50,366 bases of DNA. Source: JAXMAF01 sp046350555. GTDB taxonomy: Bacteria > Planctomycetota > Phycisphaerae > Phycisphaerales > SM1A02. The stretch lies in assembly GCA_046350555.1 (NCBI GenBank), contig JAXMAF010000032.1:1-50366 (forward strand), in the 5' to 3' direction. Every line of letters begins with the position of its first letter. Within the stretch, counting starts at the first letter, position 1. The translations under genes and the position numbers were made by a program. Below are positions 7,450 to 14,151 of the stretch, in pieces. The notes under the pieces were generated by a model that was not told the DNA's origin, ran no database searches, and saw nothing but the letters and a program-made list of their open reading frames with translations.

Positions 7450-8610
7450 TCACTCGCCGGTGAGCACGTCGAGGTACTTCTGGTAGGCGTAGACACGGTC
7501 GCGGCGCTTGCCGGAGGTCTCCTTGAGGACTCCCGTCTCCTCAAGGACTTCGATGGCCTTGATCGCCGTGGGTTTGCTGACGCCCAGCAATTCGATGGCC
7601 AGTGGCAGCGTCACGACCGGGCTCGAGGGAAGTCGATCCAGGAGCCGAATCGTGGGCACGGTGACGCTGTCGTGGCCGATCAAGCGGGCACGGTCTTTGC
7701 CGAGCAGCGCGAAAAGCCTCTCGGCCGCACGGACGCCGTCGTTGGCGGCCTCGCGGACGCACTCGAGGTAGAACGCCGTCCAGCCCTCCCAATCGCCGCC
7801 GTCGCGCACCGCCGTCAGATGCGCGTAGTACTGCTCCTGACGCCGCTTGAGCGCCAGGCTGAGGTACAGCATGGGACTCTTGAGCAAGCCCCAGTGCTCC
7901 AGAAGCAGTGTGATGAGCAGACGACCGATGCGGCCATTGCCATCCAGAAACGGGTGGATCGTCTCGAACTGCACGTGTGCCAGCCCCGCCTTGACCAGCG
8001 GCGGGAGCGGATCATCCGAGTGAAGCCACTTCTCGAGCTGAGCCATGAGCTCGGGCACGACCTCGGGCGGCGGCGGAACAAACCGGGCGTTCCCCGGCCG
8101 CGTGCCGCCGATCCAGTTCTGTGAGCGTCGAATCTCGCCGGGCATCTTGTCCGCCCCGCGCACACCGCGCATGAGGCGTTTGTGGGCTTCGCACAGCAAC
8201 CGTGTGCCCAGTGGCAGCCCCTTGGCGCTGGCGATCTCCTTTCTGGCGAAGGTCAGCGCATCGACGTAGTTGCAGACATCCCGGACGTCGTCCGGGCGCT
8301 CGGCCTGCCTGGTCGCCTCGAACGTCACCACGTCCTGAAGGGTCGCCTGGGTCCCTTCGATCTCCGACGAGACAACCGCCTCCTTGCGGACGAAGCCGTA
8401 CAGGAACCACTGGGCGCTGGGCACCATCGCGCCGGCGACGCCGAGCTTGCCGACGGCCGTCAGCGCCTCGGCGTGCAGCGCGGCCAGCCGGTCATCGAGC
8501 ACCAGCGGCGGATCGGCCGGCGGCAGCGGCGCAGGCACGAACGCCCGCACGTCCTCCCCTCCGGCCCTCCCAGCCCTGGAAACCCGGTATCTCCCTGTCA
8601 CGCGTGGCAT
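7450..8610 (-). CDS. Fic-family AMP-transferase with winged helix
   Basis: A 386-residue Fic protein, expected to attach AMP or a similar group to hydroxyl side chains of target proteins. The Fic motif HPFLDGNGRIGR is complete at residues 219-230, with catalytic His219. The N-terminal self-inhibition motif (S/T)xxxE(G/N) is present as SSEIEG at 81-86, so the protein should keep itself inactive. Residues about 335-380 form a winged helix (LPLAIELLGVSKPTAIKAIEVLEE), which suggests it also binds DNA and regulates itself. Two palindromes about 200 bases upstream (8811-8862) are candidate operators. No separate toxin or antitoxin partner is visible. A housekeeping or defence-linked role cannot be told from sequence. 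Confidence 0.9.
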   Translation of the reverse strand: MPRVTGRYRVSRAGRAGGEDVRAFVPAPLPPADPPLVLDDRLAALHAEALTAVGKLGVAGAMVPSAQWFLYGFVRKEAVVSSEIEGTQATLQDVVTFEATRQAERPDDVRDVCNYVDALTFARKEIASAKGLPLGTRLLCEAHKRLMRGVRGADKMPGEIRRSQNWIGGTRPGNARFVPPPPEVVPELMAQLEKWLHSDDPLPPLVKAGLAHVQFETIHPFLDGNGRIGRLLITLLLEHWGLLKSPMLYLSLALKRRQEQYYAHLTAVRDGGDWEGWTAFYLECVREAANDGVRAAERLFALLGKDRARLIGHDSVTVPTIRLLDRLPSSPVVTLPLAIELLGVSKPTAIKAIEVLEETGVLKETSGKRRDRVYAYQKYLDVLTGE

Positions 8611-8645
8611 GGCGAGGCAGCGTTCCTTTCCGAGTCGGGTCCGCG

Positions 8646-8810
8646 AGCAGCCCGTGGCGAAAGTGCTGCGTCGCCGAAACCGAGTCCGCTTCCGCAGGGC
8701 AAGGAGCCGTCGCGCCGCTGTATTCCAAGGAATCTACCGCAAGCGACGGCGACGCAGCCATGCGGGAGTGGGCTCGGTTGCAGGCAGCATGACTTTCGCC
8801 ACGGGCTGCT
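8646..8810. mobile_element. 165-bp inverted-repeat element, MITE or REP doublet
   Basis: The ends agcagcccgtggcgaaagt (8646-8664) and actttcgccacgggctgct (8792-8810) are perfect 19-base inverted repeats. Partial complementarity continues inward (gctgc, then aaccgag.cc.ct.ccgca on both sides), so the whole element is a palindrome-like pair of REP units. I find no coding capacity and no obvious target-site duplication. It lies between the Fic start and its candidate operators, so the Fic mRNA leader would contain it. No gene is seen in 8611-8977. Confidence 0.7.
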
Positions 8811-8862
8811 AGTCAAGAAGTCTTGACTCGGATCGACCGCTAGTCAAGTCCAGTTGACTAGC
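8811..8862. promoter_or_regulatory. Paired palindromic operators upstream of fic
   Basis: AGTCAAG-AAGT-CTTGACT (8811-8828) and the perfect 9-base palindrome GCTAGTCAA-GTCCAG-TTGACTAGC (8839-8862) share the AGTCAA half site. Their centres are 31 bases apart, three helical turns, as expected for a dimer pair bound on one DNA face. The likely ligand is the winged helix of the Fic protein or the product of the disrupted HTH gene at 8978. Confidence 0.5.
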
Positions 8863-8977
8863 GAGACGCCAGAATGGCCGGGCGGCGAGCGAACGCTGGG
8901 ATTCTGCGACGCAGGCCATTCCCCGAGGCCGTGTGGGTCGGTCCACGCGGCCATTGCCCCCTCCCGAGGAGCTGGAG

Positions 8978-9080
8978 ATGACCTTCCCCAACATCGAGCT
9001 GTCCCGAGATGAACTGTACGAACGGGTCCGGGCGCAGCCCGTCTCGGTCGTCGCCAAGGAGTACGGCATCTCCGACGCCT
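8978..9080 (+). pseudogene. HTH protein gene cut short by repeat B
   Basis: The ATG at 8978 has a strong ribosome-binding site (GAGGAG at 8966-8971, six bases of spacing) and begins MTFPNIELSRDELYERV, then VVAKEYGISDA. This matches the start of a family of small HTH proteins (pattern LSRDELYERVWxxPMxxLAKEYGISDVALAK). Homology stops exactly where repeat copy B begins, and the frame then runs into repeat sequence. I infer that the gene was functional and was interrupted by insertion of the repeat. I could not find a convincing remainder downstream. Confidence 0.6.
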
Positions 9081-9288
9081 ACCCGACGATCCCGTCGCGT
9101 CGGATCGGGCATCGCTGCGCGGCGACCGACAGCCACACCCACATGAACGCATGCACGGCGCCGGCCCGCGGTCCGAAAGGCGCGGTTGGGGGCCATTGGC
9201 GAAGGGTGGCGCTGTGCGGCGAGGTGGTACCATCGCCGCGAATATGCGTGTCCAAGGTTCCTGTCCAAGGTTCCCCGTGTCCAAGGTC
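9081..9288 (+). repeat. Dispersed repeat, copy B
   Basis: Second copy of the repeat at 5633-5835, same orientation, with scattered substitutions and a four-base length difference near the left end. It ends in three iterations of the unit gtgtccaaggtt (9248-9259, 9262-9272 partial, 9277-9288 with one change), against two and a half in copy A. Its left end coincides with loss of homology in the HTH gene at 8978. The stretch 9289-9381 holds nothing I recognise. Confidence 0.85.
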
Positions 9289-9381
9289 CCCCCGGCTTCG
9301 GGTGGACCTGTCGCCGCCAAACGGCGCCGGTGGCTGCCGCGATTGACGGCAACCGACAGTTCGGATCAACTGCGGGGATAC

Positions 9382-9594
9382 GTGGCATTGACCGCACCTC
9401 AGAATCCGCCAGCGTGCCGCCGAGCAACCCCGGGGCACGGCGCGCACGCCGGTGCTTCCGCCGCAGTCGATGCCCTCGCCGCGTGCCTCTCGCTCCCCAG
9501 GCGGACGTTCCACGAGCTGGCGCACGAAGGCACGATTCCCGGCCAAAGAGTGGGAGGACAGGCAACCTGCAACGTTCGCGTGGGAAATCTCTGA
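9382..9594 (+). CDS. Small excisionase-like HTH protein
   Basis: A protein of about 70 residues with the MerR/excisionase helix-turn-helix pattern AACLSLPRRTFHELAHEGTI followed by PGQRVGGQ. In the family this is normally followed by WRFRR; here it reads ATCNVRVGNL and stops, so the wing is altered or short. The start is not certain: GTG 9382 has GGGGA five bases upstream, and TTG 9388 is another choice. The stop is three bases before the GTG of the ATPase gene, so the two are likely cotranscribed and this protein may regulate the cassette. The frame is open upstream into repeat B, but that part is not protein-like. Confidence 0.5.
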   Translation: MALTAPQNPPACRRATPGHGAHAGASAAVDALAACLSLPRRTFHELAHEGTIPGQRVGGQATCNVRVGNL

Positions 9595-9596
9595 AC

Positions 9597-11681
9597 GTGG
9601 CCCGGAAGCGTGCGATCTCGGCGTCGCAGTACGCCCGCGTTCTGCTCCCGGGCCGCAATCCCGACGAGCTAGTCCTGACCGTGGCGGGAAACATCGTCAA
9701 GCACCTCGGTGTGCAGATGTATGCTGGACGACCCGTCCCTGCAATCGCCGAGCTAGTCTCGAACGCTTGGGATGCCGACGCCACGCAGGTAGAGGTGCGC
9801 CTTCCGCTCGGAGAGCCGTGGGACCCAACGAACAACGACCAGTTCATTGAGGTCTCGGATAACGGCAACGGAATGACGTGGGAGATGGTCCGCGACGCGT
9901 ACCTCAACGTTGGGCGCGACCGACGGAAGGCCGAAGGAACGGACAAGTCGCCAGGTGGTCGCCACCTTCAGGGTCGGAAGGGCGTCGGGAAGCTTGCTGG
10001 CTTTGGGATCGCTGATACCCTCGAAGTGCAGACGGTATTCAAGGAGACGGATCGAGAGCTGAAGCAAAAGACACTGGTGTGGTTCAAATTGGATCTCTCG
10101 AACCTGACGAAAGTAGAGCTCGGGCCAGCTCCGGCGAAGATCATCTTTGCCGGACCAGTCAGCGATGCACCGCGACACGCCAGGACCACCAAGGGCACGA
10201 CGGTAATTCTTCGCCACCTACACGAGCGGAAGGCTAGGAACGCAGACGAGTTTCACCGCAGCATGGCGCAGCGGTTCCTGCTTGTCGGTTCGAACTTCTG
10301 CGTGCGTATCAACGGCGACCCCCTACGCGAGGAGGACATCAAGCTCCAGCTGAGGGAGCCCAAGCAGGGATGGGCCACGGACAATGTAGCAGGATGCGGC
10401 CCTGTGAAGTACTGGATTGGGTTTACGGAGCATCCCAGGAAGCAGAATGAAGGGGAACTGACCGGGGTCCTCATCTACACGCGCGGAAAGATCTCGCAAG
10501 AAGAGACGTTCTTCGACATTAGCGGAGGCGTGACCGGCCAGCACGGTCTCCGATACCTGGTCGGAATGGTCAAGGCAGAGTGGCTCGACGCCGGCGTCGA
10601 CACGCCGGACCACATCGCGACCCCTCGGGATTCGATCGCGTGGGAAAGCCCCGAGGGGGCGGCACTGAAGGAATGGGGCCAGACGCTGTTACGGAAGGCA
10701 CTAGCTGACTGGGCCAAGTTTCGGGCCTCACTGCGCGAGAAGCAAATCACGGAAGTCAGCCCTAGGGTTCAGGCTCGGATTGACGGTCTTGCGCCATCCT
10801 ACAAAGAGGCGGCGCTGCAGTTCGTTGAGAAATTCAAGTCGGTGGAAATGGAACCCACCGAGTTTGAGGACATTTTGTCTTGGTTCCTTGACGCCCTTGA
10901 GAACGCGACGCTCCGAAGCATTCTTCAGAAGCTACGGGAGACGAATGTCACTGATCTAAAGCAACTGGACGATCTGCTTGCGAAGATGGAAGTCCGCACG
11001 GCGGTAACGCTGCTGCAGATCATCGATAGTAACCTGGCTGCGATTGAGACTCTGGAGAAGATGCATCATCAAGACGCTAGGGAGCGTGGCGTACTCTCGA
11101 AGCATCTCGAAGCAAATCCATGGCTCATCGACCCTACATGGATGCTGAACAAGTCCGAAGCACGCGTGGCGACCTGGATTGAGAGCCAGTCCGGCCTGAC
11201 AAGAAAGAAGCAGAAAGGCGATGACGACCGCGCCGACTTCTTCTGCGTTGGCGTTGGAGGCACGCTCCACATTGTCGAAATTAAGCGAGGCGGCCATGTG
11301 GCAACAGTCAAGGACATCAATCAGGCAGACAAGTATCGTAAGTACGTGAGTACGCGATTTGACGAGCTGTCGGATCCAAAGGCAATCAGATACTCGCACG
11401 TACAGAGCCATCTGATCAGCGCGGAGCTAAACGAAGATGCTCAAAGCATCAGCGAGTCTTTTTCGAAGAGCGGATGGGTGTTTTTTACAACATGGGACGA
11501 CCTGATCGAGCGAGCAAAGCAGAGCCACAACCAGTTCCGAACGATCTTTCAGGAGCGCGCGCGCGAGGCGGGTGAGCCCGAAATTGCAACGACGGCGAAT
11601 CGACCCAGCGATCGTTCTTCCGAGTCAAAGCCCAAGAGGGATACGGTGGAGCACCGAGCGCGGAAGGGACGCAGAACGTGA
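9597..11681 (+). CDS. GHKL ATPase fused to Shedu-like PD-(D/E)XK nuclease
   Basis: A 694-residue protein with an N-terminal GHKL (Hsp90/MutL/gyrase-type) ATPase: N-box ELVSNAWDADA at about 52-62, DNGNG at 88-92 and the lid GRKGVGKLAGFG at 126-137. The middle is helical and unassigned. The C-terminus resembles the Shedu (DUF4263) nuclease: HLEANPWLID, then RADFFCVG and IVEIKR, which supplies Asp about 547 and the E-x-K pair about 561-563 of a PD-(D/E)XK site. I infer an ATP-gated DNA nuclease. GTG 9597 is the only sensible start, as the upstream frame is not protein-like. The stop overlaps the methyltransferase start by four bases (GTGA). Base composition is visibly less GC-rich than the flanks, which suggests transfer. 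Confidence 0.75.
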   Translation: MARKRAISASQYARVLLPGRNPDELVLTVAGNIVKHLGVQMYAGRPVPAIAELVSNAWDADATQVEVRLPLGEPWDPTNNDQFIEVSDNGNGMTWEMVRDAYLNVGRDRRKAEGTDKSPGGRHLQGRKGVGKLAGFGIADTLEVQTVFKETDRELKQKTLVWFKLDLSNLTKVELGPAPAKIIFAGPVSDAPRHARTTKGTTVILRHLHERKARNADEFHRSMAQRFLLVGSNFCVRINGDPLREEDIKLQLREPKQGWATDNVAGCGPVKYWIGFTEHPRKQNEGELTGVLIYTRGKISQEETFFDISGGVTGQHGLRYLVGMVKAEWLDAGVDTPDHIATPRDSIAWESPEGAALKEWGQTLLRKALADWAKFRASLREKQITEVSPRVQARIDGLAPSYKEAALQFVEKFKSVEMEPTEFEDILSWFLDALENATLRSILQKLRETNVTDLKQLDDLLAKMEVRTAVTLLQIIDSNLAAIETLEKMHHQDARERGVLSKHLEANPWLIDPTWMLNKSEARVATWIESQSGLTRKKQKGDDDRADFFCVGVGGTLHIVEIKRGGHVATVKDINQADKYRKYVSTRFDELSDPKAIRYSHVQSHLISAELNEDAQSISESFSKSGWVFFTTWDDLIERAKQSHNQFRTIFQERAREAGEPEIATTANRPSDRSSESKPKRDTVEHRARKGRRT

Positions 11682-12784
11682 GCCGGCCCAAGCCGATCGC
11701 CATTGACTTGTTCGCCGGCTGTGGCGGCCTTACTCGTGGTCTCCGCGACGCGGGCTTTCGCGTCGCCGCAGCAGTCGAAGTAGACCCGATTGCTGCAAGG
11801 ACGTACAGGTGGAACAACCGGCGGACTCAGGTAATCGTGAAGGACATCCGTGAGGCATCGGCGGAAGAGCTTCGCCGAGCCGTCTCGTACAAGCGAATCG
11901 CATTGCTGGCCGGATGTGCGCCGTGCCAAGGGTTCTGTTCCCTGACCGCAAAGAACAGGCGCGATGACCCTCGCAATGAGCTTCTGCTGGTAATGGGTAG
12001 GATCATCGCGGATCTTGCGCCCGACGCGATCATGATGGAAAACGTGCCCGGCTTGACGCGGCGGGGACGACAGATCTTCAGCGAGTTCCTGGAAGAGTTG
12101 GCGAGGTGCGGATACAAGTATGAGTGGCGAATTGAGCAAATGGCTGACTTTGGCGTGCCGCAGTCGCGCCGGCGCCTCGTTCTCCTTGCCGGTCGGGGAT
12201 TCAACGTGCCCTTTCCGCAGCCGTCTCATGCACGCGCACCCAAACCCGGCTCGAGGCAGAAGGTATGGCGAACGGTGAGAGACGGGATCGGTCATACCGA
12301 AGCACCCGTTACGCTAAGTGCCTCGCTTCGGAATGGTGGCCCGGAGGCGCACAATTGGCATGTGGTCCGAGACCTGCAGGAGCAAACCAAGGCCCGGCTT
12401 AGGGCGGCGCAACCGGGACGAACATGGCTGACTGTCGATGAGACTGTGCGCCCCAAGTGCCACCGAGACGGCTACGACGGGTTCACAAACGTGTACGGAC
12501 GTATGACATGGGACCAAGCGTCGCCGACCATCACCGGAGGATGCACCACTCCATGCAAGGGGAGATTCGGACACCCTGATCGCCGGCGCTACACCATTTC
12601 GGTGAGGGAAGCAGCCCTACTCCAGACGTTTCCTGAGACATACCGCTTTGCTACAGACGAGATGGAGGCCGTATGTGGCTTGATCGGCAACGCTGTTCCT
12701 CCTCGGTACGCAACGCTGGCCGCCCGAAGCGTGCTAAAGGCCGTCCTTGCACAAGGTCTTCAGTCAATGAGGCCAAAGCGATGA
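11678..12784 (+). CDS. DNA (cytosine-5) methyltransferase
   Basis: A 368-residue C5 methyltransferase with all main motifs in order: I DLFAGCGGLTRGL (residues 10-22), IV GCAPCQGF with catalytic Cys83, VI ENVPG at 121, VIII QSRRRLVLLAG, a target-recognition region around 200-290, IX-like REAALLQTFP, and X GNAVPP near the end. It should methylate one cytosine of a short DNA site; the target cannot be read from sequence. It starts at a GTG that overlaps the ATPase/nuclease stop. A vsr remnant follows 16 bases after the stop, the usual partner of Dcm-like enzymes. I read it as the protective half of a restriction-modification-like cassette. Composition again differs from the surrounding genome. 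Confidence 0.92.
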   Translation: MSRPKPIAIDLFAGCGGLTRGLRDAGFRVAAAVEVDPIAARTYRWNNRRTQVIVKDIREASAEELRRAVSYKRIALLAGCAPCQGFCSLTAKNRRDDPRNELLLVMGRIIADLAPDAIMMENVPGLTRRGRQIFSEFLEELARCGYKYEWRIEQMADFGVPQSRRRLVLLAGRGFNVPFPQPSHARAPKPGSRQKVWRTVRDGIGHTEAPVTLSASLRNGGPEAHNWHVVRDLQEQTKARLRAAQPGRTWLTVDETVRPKCHRDGYDGFTNVYGRMTWDQASPTITGGCTTPCKGRFGHPDRRRYTISVREAALLQTFPETYRFATDEMEAVCGLIGNAVPPRYATLAARSVLKAVLAQGLQSMRPKR

Positions 12785-12799
12785 GCGGATGAACCGGCG

Positions 12800-13100
12800 A
12801 TGCACGGAACGAGCGCAGGACATTTGGGAGCCTGTCGCGCACAACTTATGTCTCGTGTTCGGAGCACCAGGAACCAATCGACGGAGGAACGCTTGACTCG
12901 CTGCTGAGGGGGGCTCGGTTGACTGGATGGCGCACGCATCAAGCGCCGCCGGGCGGACGGACTTCGTGTGGCCGACGTGCAAGGTTGCCGTTTTCGTCGA
13001 CGGGTGCTCCTGGCACGGTCACGATTGTGGTAAGAACATCGGGCCAAGGACCAATGTAGTGGGTTGGCAAGAGAAGCTGCACCGAAACCGAAGACGGGAC
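12800..13100 (+). pseudogene. vsr: vsr mismatch endonuclease remnant
   Basis: Vsr nicks next to T:G mismatches produced by deamination of 5-methylcytosine. Pieces of Vsr lie in three frames in the right order: MSRVRSTRNQSTEERLTR (12848 on), LLRGARLTGWRTHQA (to about 12945), then GRTDFVWPTCKVAVFVDG and CSWHGHDC ... KLHRNRRRD. These match the family's start, the PDFVF region with its catalytic Asp, and the VFVDGCFWHGC zinc/active-site block. Two one-base losses (about 12900 and 12945) break the frame. After NRRRD the family's last helix and tryptophan block is replaced by a repeat at 13101. The first ATG in frame is 12800. It is therefore 3' truncated as well as frameshifted. Confidence 0.75.
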
Positions 13101-13160
13101 AACTTGGGACAGCCACCAGTTGGGACAACTAGGGACAGCCACCAGTTAATGGTAGTGTCC
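13101..13160. repeat. Direct repeat and REP-like hairpin ending the vsr remnant
   Basis: Two 22-base direct copies of aact.gggacagccaccagtt lie at 13101-13122 and 13127-13148. The second forms a hairpin with what follows: GGACA-gcc-ACCA pairs with TGGT-ag-TGTCC (13133-13160). It marks the right edge of the less GC-rich cassette. Nothing else is seen between here and 13265. Confidence 0.7.
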
Positions 13161-13265
13161 GCCAAGTTGCGCACATTCGTTGAGCATCCCTCCTCGGGAA
13201 GGTCCTGCCGCCGATGAAGCGGAGGGGCCTGTGCCCACTCCGCCTCGGTGCGTCGCCAAGCTCGC

Positions 13266-14151
13266 TCACGAGCCACGACTCCGCCCAAACGCCTCGAGCT
13301 CGCGCCGCCACTCCGCCGCCTTCGTGTCGTGGCCCAACCCCGGTTCAGCCGCGTTCCACGTCTCGTACAAGTCGACCAGCGCTTCCAGCGTGCGCACCAC
13401 GTGCCTGGGCCGGCTTGGCTGGTTCCCGACGAGACTCCGGTGGCAGCGCAGCAACTCGGCTTCCGCCTCCACAAATCTCCGCTCGGCCGTGAGGATGCGG
13501 CCCAGTGTGATGCGCACATAGGTCGCCCCGGCCCCGTCCGGTGGACCGACTCGCTCCAGGCCCGCCAACGCCTCGACGATGAGCGCATGAGCCTCAGCAA
13601 GCTTGTCTTGGGTTCGGTCCTGGGCTCGGTCCTCGACTTGGCCTTGCGATTGGCCCTCGCCTTGGTCCTGCGCCAGCAGCACGCTCGCCGTGTCGTTGAT
13701 CGCGAAGAACGTCTCACGATTGTCCCGGTTCGTTCGCGCGGAGGATCTCCAAGCCACGCGCACGGCTTGCTCGGCCTCGGCAGCTTCCTCGGGCCTTCAG
13801 GAGCGCGCCCAGCGTGAGCGCGCTCCCCCGTGTCGGGATGGCTGCGCCTCGTTCACGCGTGCAGCCGGCTTCCACCGCCCACCGATGTGCGGTTCCGCGT
13901 CGGCGGGACGGCCCTGTGCGAGGAGCGAGTCTCCATACGCCTTCGCGGCCGCGAGGTAGACGAAGTGATCCTTGCCGAACACGGCGCTCCAGCGTGGCGA
14001 GTTCCTCTCGGTGAGCCGCTGCTCTCGTCGAACTTCTCGGATGCCCAGCGTGTTGGCGAGCAGGCCCATTCCGTTCAGCGTCGCTGTGTCCTCGTCCGTC
14101 AGCGCACACGGCGGGTCGCGGCCAGCGACTTCATGCAGCGCCTGCGCCGAT
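13266..14151 (-). pseudogene. C-terminal TPR tail of the Ser/Thr kinase, frameshifted
   Basis: The kinase at 14152-16569 should continue into this stretch. Protein-like TPR sequence runs through three frames: STLAKLEMPVL, then KLDESAQALHEVAGRD to MGLLANTLGI and FGKDHFVYLAAAKAYGDSLL, then ALTLGALLKA, and finally VRVAWRSSARTNRDNRETFF to the stop. Breaks lie near 14240, 14162, 13820 and 13775. The last part holds a six-unit 12-nt repeat. Four one-base shifts in a row without internal stops in the joined protein look like read errors rather than an old pseudogene. Confidence 0.55.
13608..13679. repeat. 12-nt in-frame tandem repeat in kinase tail
   Basis: Five clear 12-base units (13608-13667) of the form yt.g..tyggyc plus a partial sixth. 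On the minus strand they code four-residue units rich in D, Q, G, E and R, for example GQSQ, GQVE, DRAQ, DRTQ. The units have diverged but keep their length. Confidence 0.75.

Noticed and set aside
4046..7453. A minus-strand open frame of about 1,135 codons over the transposase and hydrolase genes
   Set aside because: It is an antisense shadow caused by high GC in the third codon position; it has no recognisable domain, and the plus-strand genes are clear.
8646..8810. Insertion with target-site duplication
   Set aside because: Flanking bases (ccgcg on the left, agtca on the right) do not match, so no duplication can be claimed.
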